A stretch of 64,000 nucleotides of DNA from Curtobacterium salicis (GCF_011759505.1 NZ_JAAOYO010000001.1:186001-250000); one strand, 5' to 3'; shown: positions 16,495 to 25,277, counted from the first letter of the stretch. Translations and numbers: made by a program. The notes: generated from the letters alone by a model not told the origin.

Positions 16495-18486
16495 GCGTCC
16501 GCCGCCGGAGAAGCCGCCGCCGCCACCGCCGCCGCCACCGCCGCCGCCACCGCCGCCGCCACCGCCACCGCCGCCGCCGAAGCCGCCCCCGCCGAAGCTC
16601 CCGCCGCCGTAGCTGCCGCCACGCCCGCCGAGCAGGCCGCCGAGGACGATGCCGGTGACGAGGCCGCCGAGCTGCGCACCACCCCGCCCGCCGCCCATGC
16701 CGCCGCCGGCGCCGGGCCAGCCGCCCATGTCGTTGTTCGCTTCGTCGATGGCGGCTGCTGCGTACTGCTCGGCGGCGCGAGCGGCCTGGAGGGCACGCTG
16801 CGGGTCGGTCGTGGCGAGGTCGAGCGCGTCGTCGAGCGCGCGTTCGGCCTCGGAGAGGCGGGTGCGGGCGGTCGAACCCACCCCGCCGCGGTGCACGGTG
16901 ACGTACTGCCGTGCCTGGGTGATCCGGCTCCGGGCGTCCCGCAGCGCGGCGTCGAGCGCCTGGGTCGCCCGACGGTGCTGCTCCTCGGCGGTGCGGGCGC
17001 TGGCGAGGGCGGCGTCGATGTCGGTGTTCGCCTTGGTCAGCGCGTCGACGGCGCCGACGGGGTCGCGCGGGTCGACGTCGGTCCGGAGCACACGCTGCGC
17101 GCGGGCGACGGCGGCGGCGAGGTCCGGGCCGCCCGTCGTGAGCGTGCCGGCGGCGGCGAGGTCGCCCTCGATGTCGGCCCGCATCGCCTCGGCACGGGCG
17201 GCGGCGTCGGCGAAGGTCGTCTCGGCGGCGGTCACGGACCCGGTGAGCTGCTGGACCTGGGCGAGCGCGTGCTGACCGTCGCGGACGGCGACGACGGCTG
17301 CGCCGCGGTCTCCGGCGGCGAGGGCGGTCCGGGCTGCGGTGGCGCGCTCGTCGGCGTACCGCAGGACCTCGGCGGCCTGGTCGACGTTGTCGGCCACGGT
17401 CGCCAGGGTCCGGCCGGTGTAGGCGCTCCGGACGCGTTCGAGGGCCGCACGTGCGGCGTCCACGGCGGCGGGCACCGCGGCGAGCGAGGTGGTGAGCTCG
17501 GCGGAGGCACTGTCGACCGTGTCCTCGAGCGCCCGGAGCTGGTCGAACGCCTCGGTCTGGGCCTCGATCGCCGCGTGGGCCTGTTCGCACGTGGTGATGA
17601 TCTGGTTCGACCAGTCGACGCGCTGCTGCGGGCTGTCGGGGACCTCGTCGTCGAGTTGCTGCTGGAGGGCGAACGCCTTGCGGACCTCGCGCTTCGCGAT
17701 CGCCACGGTGTCGGCGAACGGCTTCGCGGCGTCGTCACCGAACTGCGCGGCGGCGAACCCGACCTCTTGCTCGGCGGTGCGGATCTCGTCGTCGATCGTG
17801 ACGAGAGCGCCGCCGGCTCGGCGTTCGAGTTCGGCGAGGGTCTGTTCCTGCTGCTCGCGTGCCGCGGCGGCGCGGCGCTTGTTCCGGGTGCGGATCACGA
17901 GGACCGCGACGACGGCGGCGAGCACGGCGACACCGAGCAGGATCCACAGCCAGGTCAGGTCCGCGGGCTGCTGGCTCTGCTGCAGTCCGCCGGCGAACGC
18001 GGTCGCGGCGGCGGCCCACTGCCCCTGCTTCAGCCGGGGGAGCAGGTCGGAGTCGACCGCGTTCTCCACGTCGCCCGAGCTGATCGCGGTCTCGTTCGTC
18101 TGCTGGACGTCGTAGTTCCGCTCGTCGACCGCGACGGAGAGCAGGATGCCGTCGGTCTCGATCTGGTTGCGCTGCAGGGTCGCCGCGCCCCAGGCGGTGT
18201 GGTCGCTCGGGTCGGTGAACGCGGGGACGAACACCACGTACAGCTGGGTCTTCGTGTCCTGGTACAGCTGCTGCACGGCCTGTTCGACGTCGGCCTGCTG
18301 GGCACCGGTGAGGGCGCCGGCGTCGTCGACGACGTACGCACTGCCGATGTCGACCGGTGCGGTGGCCTGCGCTCCGGCTGCGGGGAGCACGACGAGCGTC
18401 ACTGCCACCATCGCCGCGACGATCCCCGACAGCAGGCGCGTCACCCGCGTCGATCCGGAGTCCGTCCTGCCTTCGACCGCGCGCAT
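16489..18486 (-). CDS. TPM-domain (YgcG-like) membrane protein with polyglycine tail
   Basis: A 665-aa protein. It has a signal or anchor helix (residues 17-37), a TPM domain (about 45-165, VVDDAGALTGAQQADVEQAVQQLY then TDGILLSVAVDERNYDVQ), a transmembrane helix near 173-195, and a long Ala/Gln/Glu-rich coiled-coil region (200-590). A Gly-rich tail follows, with more than 20 consecutive glycines ending FSGGGRF. TPM proteins are membrane-anchored with a secreted TPM domain, and Gly-rich tails are usual for the family. The ATG at 18486 is chosen to include the signal segment; a GTG at residue 15 (VTRLLSG) is an alternative. It is followed by pspA. Confidence 0.85.
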   Translation of the reverse strand: MRAVEGRTDSGSTRVTRLLSGIVAAMVAVTLVVLPAAGAQATAPVDIGSAYVVDDAGALTGAQQADVEQAVQQLYQDTKTQLYVVFVPAFTDPSDHTAWGAATLQRNQIETDGILLSVAVDERNYDVQQTNETAISSGDVENAVDSDLLPRLKQGQWAAAATAFAGGLQQSQQPADLTWLWILLGVAVLAAVVAVLVIRTRNKRRAAAAREQQEQTLAELERRAGGALVTIDDEIRTAEQEVGFAAAQFGDDAAKPFADTVAIAKREVRKAFALQQQLDDEVPDSPQQRVDWSNQIITTCEQAHAAIEAQTEAFDQLRALEDTVDSASAELTTSLAAVPAAVDAARAALERVRSAYTGRTLATVADNVDQAAEVLRYADERATAARTALAAGDRGAAVVAVRDGQHALAQVQQLTGSVTAAETTFADAAARAEAMRADIEGDLAAAGTLTTGGPDLAAAVARAQRVLRTDVDPRDPVGAVDALTKANTDIDAALASARTAEEQHRRATQALDAALRDARSRITQARQYVTVHRGGVGSTARTRLSEAERALDDALDLATTDPQRALQAARAAEQYAAAAIDEANNDMGGWPGAGGGMGGGRGGAQLGGLVTGIVLGGLLGGRGGSYGGGSFGGGGFGGGGGGGGGGGGGGGGGGGGGGFSGGGRF

Positions 18487-18671
18487 CCGTCCTCTTTCCG
18501 TGGTCCTGTCGACCGGGTCCGTGGCCGTCGCCCGGAGTCTATCCAGGCGTCCGCTGGGCGTGCCGGGGCTGTGGACAACCGGCTCGGGCGACGTCCACCT
18601 GTACCCCGTCCTGGCCCGACGAGGTCGCGCAGGATGCGGACAATCCGGGAGTGGTGTCCCCCGAAGCGGGG

Positions 18672-18677
18672 TATGGT
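18672..18677 (+). promoter_or_regulatory. -10-like TATGGT, partly in a small hairpin
   Basis: TATGGT directly follows a short inverted repeat CCCCG-AAG-CGGGG (18659-18671). It lies 31 nt before the ATG at 18709, leaving room for a short leader with the ribosome-binding site AGGAAGG (18692-18698). No clear -35 is seen. The 222-bp region between the divergent genes at 18486 and 18709 shows nothing else that I can support. Confidence 0.35.
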
Positions 18678-18708
18678 GAGTCCACGTCAACGAGGAAGGG
18701 GTCCAGCA

Positions 18709-18912
18709 ATGGAGCGAGCGACCACTGCAGAAGTCGTCCCACTGGAGGACGGGTACCACCGCGTGTCGACACCGCTGAGCGGTGTGATCGGGTTCGTCCG
18801 TGAGAGCGACGGCCGGTACGAGGTCCTCCGTGGCCGCGTCCGTCAGGCCACCCGGTCCGAGGGCAAGTACGCGACCATGAACGTCGCGCTCATCGCCCTG
18901 ACGCACGCCTGA
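18709..18912 (+). CDS. Small hypothetical protein (67 aa)
   Basis: The ATG at 18709 has AGGAAGG ten bases upstream. The protein, starting MERATTAEVVPLEDGYHRVS, is soluble, mildly basic and rich in beta-type residues, with no Cys and no membrane segment. I do not recognise it. Good ribosome-binding site, high-GC third positions and an 8-bp gap to the phosphopantetheinyl transferase gene support it as a real gene co-transcribed with that enzyme. Confidence 0.72.
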   Translation: MERATTAEVVPLEDGYHRVSTPLSGVIGFVRESDGRYEVLRGRVRQATRSEGKYATMNVALIALTHA

Positions 18913-18920
18913 AGGACTCC

Positions 18921-19544
18921 GTGTCGGACGGTGCCGTCGTCCGCGTCCTGACCGGACGCGGGTCACGCACCGCCGACCGGGAGGCCCTCCTCGCGTTCGT
19001 CGCGGAGGTCACCGACACGGACACCGCGTTGGTGACCGTCGTCCGGCGCTGCCCGCAGTGCGGAGCGGCCGACCACGGTCGACCGGCAGCCGTCGTGGAC
19101 GGCCGGCACCTCGGCGTGAGCCTGTCCCGCACGCCCGGCGCCCTGGCCCTCGCGGTCGCCCCGGGCACGATCGGCGTCGACGTCGAACGGCCGTCCCGGG
19201 TGACCGCCGCCGGGCTCGACGTCTTCACGTCGGGGGAACGCGGCCGGGCCTCCTCGTCCGCGTCCGTGCCCGTCCACCTGACCGCGTGCTGGGCCGTGAA
19301 GGAGGCCGTCCTCAAGCGTGACGGCCGAGGGCTCCGTGTCGATCCGTCGGCGGTCGACTCGGTGCTCGGTCCTGTGGCGTCCGGTGCGGATGTGCACATG
19401 GCGGCGTTCGACGGCCTCGTCCAGCCGGTCACGGTCCTCCGGCTCGAAGACGACCTCGTGCTCGCTGTTGCTGCCGGTGGCGCGCCCGTCGACGTGCAGG
19501 ACCGACGCGACCGGTCGGACGCCGGTCCGTGGAGCGTCGTCTAG
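18921..19544 (+). CDS. 4'-phosphopantetheinyl transferase superfamily protein
   Basis: A 207-aa Sfp-type enzyme with the Mg-binding motif GVDVE (about residues 82-86) and WAVKEAVLK (about 122-130), the two signatures of the family, plus an N-terminal RCPQCGAADHGRP segment typical of actinobacterial members. It transfers phosphopantetheine from CoA to a carrier-domain serine. The carrier domain of the synthetase at 20866-24858 (Ser537) is the obvious local substrate. It starts at a GTG with GAAGGA upstream. Its stop overlaps the convergent M1 peptidase stop. Confidence 0.9.
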   Translation: MSDGAVVRVLTGRGSRTADREALLAFVAEVTDTDTALVTVVRRCPQCGAADHGRPAAVVDGRHLGVSLSRTPGALALAVAPGTIGVDVERPSRVTAAGLDVFTSGERGRASSSASVPVHLTACWAVKEAVLKRDGRGLRVDPSAVDSVLGPVASGADVHMAAFDGLVQPVTVLRLEDDLVLAVAAGGAPVDVQDRRDRSDAGPWSVV

Positions 19545-20857
19545 GGGAGTCCGGGGACGCCGGGCTCGTCGATCCACGGACCGATGGTGAGCAGCACGGC
19601 CGCCGGTGTGCTCCCGGCGGCGGTCGCGAACGCATCGACGACCTCGGTCGTCGTGACGGTGCCGTGCCGGTGCCGCTCGGTGATGGTGCGGAGTCCGACG
19701 GTGAACGCCTGGTCGCCGATCGTGCGGCGGAGGGCGTGCAGGGCGAGTGCCCCGCGCTTGTAGACGCGGTCGTCGAACATGTCCCGGGCGCCGGGGTCCG
19801 CGATGACCAGGTCCGGTGGCTGCTCGAGCAGCCCGGCGCGGTGCTCCGTGGCCAGGTCGTCCGCCGTGGCGCCGCCTCGGTGTTCGGACCAGAGCCACTC
19901 GGCGTAGCAGGCGAAGCCCTCGTGCAGCCAGATGTCCCGCCACTGCCCGAGGGTCACCGAGTTGCCGAACCACTGGTGGGCGAGCTCGTGGGCGATGAGC
20001 CGGTCGGTGCCGTGTGCGCCGTCGACGTGGTTCCGCCCGAACACCGCCAGGCCGTGCGCCTCGAGCGGGATCTCCAGCTCGTCGTCGGTCACCACGACGC
20101 CGTACTCGGCGAACGGGTACGGGCCGAAGCGGTCGGTGAACAGGGCGATCATCTCCGGCACCCGTCCGAAGTCGGTCTTCGCCGCCGTGGTGAGGTCGGC
20201 CGGGTGGTGCAGGGTCACCGGGACGTCACCGCCCCGGATGGTCGTGGTCCGGTAGCGGCCGATCTGCACGGTGGCCAGGTAGGTCGCCATCGGCTCGGTG
20301 ACGGCGAAGGTCCACCGGGTGCCGCGTGCGGTGCGGTCACGGCCGAGGAGCTCCCCGTTCGCGACGACGTCGTAGCCGGCCTCGCAGGTGAGTTCGATCC
20401 GGTAGGTGGCCTTGTCGTCGGGCCGGTCGTTGCACGGGAACCACGACGGCGCACCGATCGGCTGGCTGGCGACGATGACGCCGTCGGTGAGTTCCTCCCA
20501 GCCGAGCGTGCCCCAGGGGCTCCGGAGCGGTCGGGGTGCGCCGCGGTACCGGACGTGCACGGCGAACTCGGCGCCGGCGGCGATGGGGGTGGCGGGCGTC
20601 ACCGTCGTCTTGTGCGTCCCGACGGACACCTTCTTCGCACGGACCCCGTCGACGTCGACCCGGTCGACGGACAGCCCGTGCAGGTCGAGGACGACCTTGT
20701 CGAGCGGCTCGTTCGCCACCGCCGTGACGGTCGCGGTCGCATCGAGGCGGTTCGTGGCGACCCGGTAGTCGAGGTGCAGGTCGTGGTGGCGGCTCGACCA
20801 GCGCCGGTCGCCGCTGTGCGGGGTGTACGGGTCGGCGGCGGGGTCGGTCTGCTTCAC
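19541..20857 (-). CDS. M1 family metallopeptidase (aminopeptidase N-like)
   Basis: A 438-aa protein with the gluzincin zinc site HELAH (His290, Glu291, His294) and the third ligand Glu313 in LHEGFACY. The upstream exopeptidase segment reads LEIPLEAHG in the position of GxMEN. The length covers only the N-terminal beta domain and the catalytic domain; the long C-terminal domain of PepN is absent, as in many actinobacterial short M1 enzymes. There is no signal peptide. It starts at a GTG and lies 8 bp downstream of the synthetase gene, so they are likely co-transcribed, which links it to the unknown product or its processing. Confidence 0.9.
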   Translation of the reverse strand: MKQTDPAADPYTPHSGDRRWSSRHHDLHLDYRVATNRLDATATVTAVANEPLDKVVLDLHGLSVDRVDVDGVRAKKVSVGTHKTTVTPATPIAAGAEFAVHVRYRGAPRPLRSPWGTLGWEELTDGVIVASQPIGAPSWFPCNDRPDDKATYRIELTCEAGYDVVANGELLGRDRTARGTRWTFAVTEPMATYLATVQIGRYRTTTIRGGDVPVTLHHPADLTTAAKTDFGRVPEMIALFTDRFGPYPFAEYGVVVTDDELEIPLEAHGLAVFGRNHVDGAHGTDRLIAHELAHQWFGNSVTLGQWRDIWLHEGFACYAEWLWSEHRGGATADDLATEHRAGLLEQPPDLVIADPGARDMFDDRVYKRGALALHALRRTIGDQAFTVGLRTITERHRHGTVTTTEVVDAFATAAGSTPAAVLLTIGPWIDEPGVPGLP

Positions 20858-20865
20858 GGTGCCGG

Positions 20866-23800
20866 TCAGTCTGTCACGGGCCCGGCGGGCGCCGGGGCGT
20901 CGGCGCGCTTCCCGTCCACGGCTGGCCCGGTGGCGCCACCGGGCCGGGAGGCGCCACCCGGCTCGGACAGGTCACCCGCCTCCGCGTCGACCCCGGCACG
21001 CCAGGGCGGGTGTTCCCACGGCGAGATCGGGTTGCCGGCCCAGAGCGTGCCGGCGGGGACCTGCTCGCCGCGCATCACGAGCGAGGCCGGTCCGACGGTC
21101 GCACCGGGGCCGATCCCGGCTGCGGGCAGGACGACGCCGTGTGGGCCGAGCGTCGCGCCCGCGTCGAGCGTCACGGTGTCGAGCTGCATGACGCGGTCGT
21201 GGAACAGGTGGGTCTGGACGACGGTGCCGCGGGCGATCGTCGCACCGTCACCGATCGTGACGAGGTCCGCCTCGGGCAGCCAGTACGTCTCGCACCAGAC
21301 CCCGCGGCCGATGGTCGCACCGAGGCTCCGCAGCCACGCGGCCAGGGCCGGCGTGCCGATGGCCTGTTCGGCGAACCAGGGGCGTGCGACGGTCTCGACG
21401 AAGGTGTCCTGCACCTCGTTGCGCCACACGAACGAGGACCACAGCGGGTGTTCGGTCGCGGTGATCCGGCCGACGAAGGCCCACTTCGCCAGCGTCGACA
21501 CCGCGGCGGCGACCGCTCCGGCGACGATGAGCACCGGGCCGGCGAGCAGCACCGTCCACCCGATGCCGACCGTGCTCCACAGCGCCAGCAGGCTCAGCGC
21601 GACGCCGAGGCCGATGCCGGCGGAGACCATCGGCGCGACCAGGCGCAGCAGCTCCCACGCGCCGCGGGCGACCTTGAGGCGGGCCGGCGGCCGGAAGGTG
21701 CGTTCCTCGTCGAACTGCGCGGTGGCCCGGCGCAGACGGACCGGCGGGCTGCCGAGCCAGGACGAGCCGCGCTTGGCCTTCTTCGGCACGGCGGACAGGA
21801 CCGCGACGAGCGCTTCTCGGGGGACCGAGCGACCGGCGCCGGTCATGCCGCTGTTGCCGAGGAACGCGCGACGCCCGACCTTCGAGCGCCCGATCTTCAC
21901 CCGGCCACCGCCGAGCTCGTACGTGGCGACCATGGTGTCGTCGGCCAGGAACGCCCCGGAGGCGATCTGCGTCAGCGCCGGGATGAGCAGCACGGTGGAG
22001 ATCTCGGTGTCCCGGCCGACCTTCGCACCGAGCAGCCGGAGCCACAGCGGCGTGACCAGGCTGGCGTACAGCGGGAACAGCAGCGTGCGCGCCGCGTCGA
22101 GGATCCGCTCCGTGCTCCACACCTGCCAGCCGATCCGGGAGCGCACCGGGTGCCGTCCCTCGGTCAGTCCGAGTCCGAGCAGCCGGACCGCGGCGACGAC
22201 GAGTCCCGCGTACACGACCCCGGCGACGACGGTGGCGAGCGGCACGGCGAGCAGGGCCGGTCCCACCGCGGCGCCGAGCGACCCCGGACGCCCGACCACC
22301 GCGGCGACGACGGCGAGCCCGGCCACGACACCGACGACGGGCAGCCCGGCGACGGCGACGGAGCCGACCCCGTAGGCGAGCAGCCAGCGCTTCGGGGCGG
22401 CGGGGCGTGCCTCCCGGCCGTGACGGGCCGAGCCGACGCGTTCGGCGGCCGACCCCGCCCACCGCTCACCGTCCGGGACGCGACCCGCGACGGCGGAGCC
22501 GGCCTCGACCTCCGCGCCGTCACCGACGTACGCGCCGGGCATGAGCGTGGAGCGGCTGTGCACGACCGCGTCCGCTCCGACGTGCACCGTGCCGAGCCGG
22601 AAGACGTCGCCGTCCACCCAGTGCCCGGCGAGGTCGACCTCGGGCTCGATCGAGGCGCGCTTGCCGATGGTCAGCATGCCGGTCACCGGCGGCAGGGTGT
22701 GCAGGTCGACGTCACGGCCGACCGTCGCCCCGAGCGCACGGGCGTAGTAGCTGATCCACGGCGCGCCCGCGGTGGAGGGGCCGTCGACCGCCTCCGCGAT
22801 CCGCTCCGCGAGCCAGACCCGCACGTGCACCGAGCCGCCGCGGGGGTGGTCACCGGGACGGACGCCCGCCAGCAGCAGCCGGGCGGCGACGACCGTGATC
22901 GTCATCTTCCCCGCGGGGGTGACGAACAGCAGCAGCCCGACGACGAGCGCCGGCCAGGGCAGCACGGGCAGGAACGGCATCGTCGTGGCGTGCAGGACCT
23001 GGGCGACCAACGCCGTCCAGCTGAGCAGCCGGAGTCCGCGGAGCACCTGCAGCGGCAACCCGAGGAGCGTCAGCAGCGCCCCGGTCGCCGGCGGGACGGG
23101 AGCGACGTGCCGGGACGCGGCGGCCACCGGACCGGACTCGTCCAGCGCGTCGGCGAGGGCACCGATGCGCGGGTGGTCGTAGACGTCCGCGACCGTCGTC
23201 GTCGGGTAGCGCTCGCGGATCGCGGAGACGAGCTGTGCGGCGGTCAGCGAGCCACCACCGTGGGCGAAGAAGTCGTCGTCGACGTCCGCCACCGGGACAC
23301 CGAGGATCGCGGACCACCGCTCGGCGATCCACGCGACGGTCGGCGGCAGGTCCGTGCCCGTCGCACCCGCGAGCGGCCAGGGGAGTGCCGCACGGTCGAC
23401 CTTGCCGGAGGTGCGGGTCGGCAGGACGTCGACGACGGCGAGGAGCGGCACGAGTGCGGCGGGCAGCTCCTGCCGGAGCCGCTCGTTCGCGGCGGACGTG
23501 TCGATGGTCGCGCCCGCCACGGGGGCGACGTAGCCGACGAGGACCTGGTTGCCGGCCGGGGTGCGCTGCACGACCGCGGCACCACCGGCGACGTCGTCGA
23601 GCGCCTGCAGGGCCGCGTCGATCTCGCCGAGTTCGATGCGGCGGCCACCGAGCTTCACCTGGTCGTCGGCGCGACCCTGGAAGACGAGGCCCTCCGGGTC
23701 GTACCGCACCAGGTCGCCGCTCCGGTACGCCCGCTCCCACCCGAGGGCCGGGAACGGCGCGTACTTCTCGGCGTCCTTCGCCGGGTCCAGGTAGCGGCCG

Positions 23801-24858
23801 AGCCCGACACCACCGATCACCAGCTCACCGACCTGCCCCGGCGCGACCCGCTGCCCCTCGGCGTCGACGACGGCCAGGTCCCACCCGTCGAGCGGCAGCC
23901 CGATCCGGATCGGCGTGCTGCCGTCGAGCAGGGCCCCGCACGCGACGACGGTGGCCTCGGTCGGCCCGTAGGTGTTCCAGACCTCCCGGTCACGGGACGC
24001 GATGCGCGCGGCGAGCTCGGGCGGGCACGCCTCACCACCGAAGATCACCAGGCGCACCGACTCCAGCGCGTCGTCCGGCCACAGCGCCGCGAGGGTCGGC
24101 ACGGTCGAGACGACGGTGATCCCGTGCGCGATGAGCCACGGCCCGAGGTCCACACCGCTCTTCACGAGGGACCGGGGCGCGGGGACCAGGCACGCCCCAT
24201 GACCCCAGGCGAGCCACATCTCCTCACAGGAGGCGTCGAATGCGACACTGAGCCCGGCGAGCACCCGGTCCGCGGGCCCCAGGGGCGCCGACTGCAGGAA
24301 CATCCGCGCTTCGGCGTCGACGAACGCGGCAGCGGAACGGTGCGTGACGGCGACGCCCTTCGGCACCCCCGTCGACCCCGAGGTGAAGATGATCCAGGCG
24401 TCGTCGTCGGTGGTCGGGGGCTCGGCGCTCGCCGTGGGGTCGGTGACGGGCAGGGCGGTGCCGTCACGGCTCCGGAGGACCCCGCCGGCACCGATGACGC
24501 CGACGACGCCCGCTTCGCCGAAGACGAGGGTGGCGCGTTCCTCGGGGTCGTCGGCGTCGACGGGCACGTAGGCGGCTCCGGCGGCGAGGACGGCGAGGAT
24601 GGAGACCGACAGGTCACGGCCGCCGGAGGGGATGCGGATGCCGACCCGGTCACCGCGGCGGACACCGTGCCGTGCGAGGTCGTCGGCGCGGTCGCGGACG
24701 AGGGCGAGGAGGGCCCGGTAGTCGAGCGGCCCCTCGGGGGTCTCGAGGGCCAGGGCGTCGGGGTGCGTCTCGGCGGTGGTGGCGAGGACGTCGAGCAGGG
24801 TCCTGGCGGGTGCCGCGAGGCCACCCCGGTCGAGTTCCCGCTGCGTGGAGTGCGTCAC
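20866..24858 (-). CDS. Pls/PosA-type NRPS: adenylation-carrier unit fused to membrane and beta-helix domains
   Basis: A 1330-aa protein. Residues ~20-500 form an adenylation domain: A3 motif FTSGSTGVPKG (158-168), FDASCEEMW with the amino-acid-binding Asp (207-215), NTYGPTE (295-301), YRSGDLV (378-384) and TSGKVDRAALP with the catalytic Lys486. A carrier domain follows, with Ser537 in FAHGGGSLTAAQL. The rest alternates hydrophobic helices (about 595-665, 828-895, 1075-1125) with left-handed beta-helix, hexapeptide-repeat blocks (about 700-805, 940-1010, 1175-1275). This resembles epsilon-poly-lysine synthetase (Pls) and PosA relatives, which activate an amino acid and polymerise or transfer it at the membrane. 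There is no condensation or thioesterase domain. The product is unknown. The GTG at 24858 gives the family N-terminus. Confidence 0.88.
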   Translation of the reverse strand: MTHSTQRELDRGGLAAPARTLLDVLATTAETHPDALALETPEGPLDYRALLALVRDRADDLARHGVRRGDRVGIRIPSGGRDLSVSILAVLAAGAAYVPVDADDPEERATLVFGEAGVVGVIGAGGVLRSRDGTALPVTDPTASAEPPTTDDDAWIIFTSGSTGVPKGVAVTHRSAAAFVDAEARMFLQSAPLGPADRVLAGLSVAFDASCEEMWLAWGHGACLVPAPRSLVKSGVDLGPWLIAHGITVVSTVPTLAALWPDDALESVRLVIFGGEACPPELAARIASRDREVWNTYGPTEATVVACGALLDGSTPIRIGLPLDGWDLAVVDAEGQRVAPGQVGELVIGGVGLGRYLDPAKDAEKYAPFPALGWERAYRSGDLVRYDPEGLVFQGRADDQVKLGGRRIELGEIDAALQALDDVAGGAAVVQRTPAGNQVLVGYVAPVAGATIDTSAANERLRQELPAALVPLLAVVDVLPTRTSGKVDRAALPWPLAGATGTDLPPTVAWIAERWSAILGVPVADVDDDFFAHGGGSLTAAQLVSAIRERYPTTTVADVYDHPRIGALADALDESGPVAAASRHVAPVPPATGALLTLLGLPLQVLRGLRLLSWTALVAQVLHATTMPFLPVLPWPALVVGLLLFVTPAGKMTITVVAARLLLAGVRPGDHPRGGSVHVRVWLAERIAEAVDGPSTAGAPWISYYARALGATVGRDVDLHTLPPVTGMLTIGKRASIEPEVDLAGHWVDGDVFRLGTVHVGADAVVHSRSTLMPGAYVGDGAEVEAGSAVAGRVPDGERWAGSAAERVGSARHGREARPAAPKRWLLAYGVGSVAVAGLPVVGVVAGLAVVAAVVGRPGSLGAAVGPALLAVPLATVVAGVVYAGLVVAAVRLLGLGLTEGRHPVRSRIGWQVWSTERILDAARTLLFPLYASLVTPLWLRLLGAKVGRDTEISTVLLIPALTQIASGAFLADDTMVATYELGGGRVKIGRSKVGRRAFLGNSGMTGAGRSVPREALVAVLSAVPKKAKRGSSWLGSPPVRLRRATAQFDEERTFRPPARLKVARGAWELLRLVAPMVSAGIGLGVALSLLALWSTVGIGWTVLLAGPVLIVAGAVAAAVSTLAKWAFVGRITATEHPLWSSFVWRNEVQDTFVETVARPWFAEQAIGTPALAAWLRSLGATIGRGVWCETYWLPEADLVTIGDGATIARGTVVQTHLFHDRVMQLDTVTLDAGATLGPHGVVLPAAGIGPGATVGPASLVMRGEQVPAGTLWAGNPISPWEHPPWRAGVDAEAGDLSEPGGASRPGGATGPAVDGKRADAPAPAGPVTD

Positions 24859-24921
24859 GCCGCGTGATCCTAGAGCCCCGAGGTGTCCACCCCGGAAACC
24901 CCGCCCCCTACACGGACGCGC

Positions 24922-25030
24922 CGGAGTCTCACGACGAGCTGCGCCAACCTGTCGGAGTCTCACGACGAGGTGCGGCAACCTGTCGGAGTCTCACGACGAG
25001 GTGCGCGGCCCCCCGGAGTCACCACGGGGG
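24922..25030. repeat. 31-bp tandem repeats, two full copies plus degenerate copies
   Basis: Units begin CGGAGTCTCACGACGAG at 24922, 24953 and 24984, and again as CGGAGTCACCACG at 25014. The first two are 31 bp and differ at only two positions; the third diverges after 22 bases; the fourth keeps only the first bases. They fill most of the 264-bp gap between the synthetase gene (starts 24858) and tRNA-Arg. There is no spacer structure, so this is not a CRISPR array. Downstream, at 25035-25049, is a small hairpin GTCGGC-GAA-GCCGAC. Confidence 0.85.
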
Positions 25031-25091
25031 ATCAGTCGGCGAAGCCGACATCGCGCGCTGCCGACCGAGCGCAGCGAGGACGACAGCTTGC

Positions 25092-25118
25092 GCGGGAATG
25101 TCATCGTGCGGGAATGTC
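25092..25118. repeat. Direct repeat GCGGGAATGTC, 16-bp period, beside tRNA-Arg
   Basis: GCGGGAATGTC occurs at 25092-25102 and again at 25108-25118. The second copy ends 4 bp from the 3' end of the tRNA-Arg gene. The position, immediately 3' of a tRNA, is one where integrases leave duplications, but no integrase or foreign DNA is visible, so the meaning is unclear. Confidence 0.6.
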
Positions 25119-25122
25119 CTTG

Positions 25123-25194
25123 TGCCCCCAGGAGGATTCGAACCTCCGCCCCTGCCTCCGGAGGGCAGTGCTCTATCCCCTGAGCTATGGGGGC
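25123..25194 (-). tRNA. tRNA-Arg (anticodon CCG)
   Basis: The minus strand folds into a standard cloverleaf of 72 nt: acceptor stem GCCCCCA/TGGGGGC, D-arm GCTC-AGGGGATA-GAGC, anticodon stem-loop CTGCC-CTCCGGA-GGCAG with anticodon CCG, T-arm GGAGG-TTCGAAT-CCTCC and discriminator A. CCA is not encoded (CAA follows). It reads CGG codons, a common Arg codon in this GC-rich genome. It lies 739 bp from the start of argS, on the opposite strand. Confidence 0.95.
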
Positions 25195-25277
25195 CCGGGG
25201 TGTCACCAACCGTAGCAGGTCCGGACCCGGCCCCTGTACGCGTGTCGGGCCTCCCGGGCGTGCCGTCGGCCGTGTCG

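Noticed and set aside
16495-16620. Plus-strand polyproline frame opposite the polyglycine tail
   Set aside because: It is the complement of the Gly codon run in the TPM-domain gene, with no independent support.
21010-24867. Long plus-strand open frame (1285 codons) opposite the synthetase gene
   Set aside because: Composition is that of a shadow frame (Arg, Gly, Asp, His repeats) and the minus strand encodes recognisable adenylation and carrier motifs.
24922-25030. Possible CRISPR array
   Set aside because: The 31-bp units are directly adjacent without spacers and decay after two copies; no cas genes are present.
25040-25200. Possible mobile-element insertion at tRNA-Arg
   Set aside because: Direct repeats are present, but no integrase, recombinase or composition change is seen on either side.
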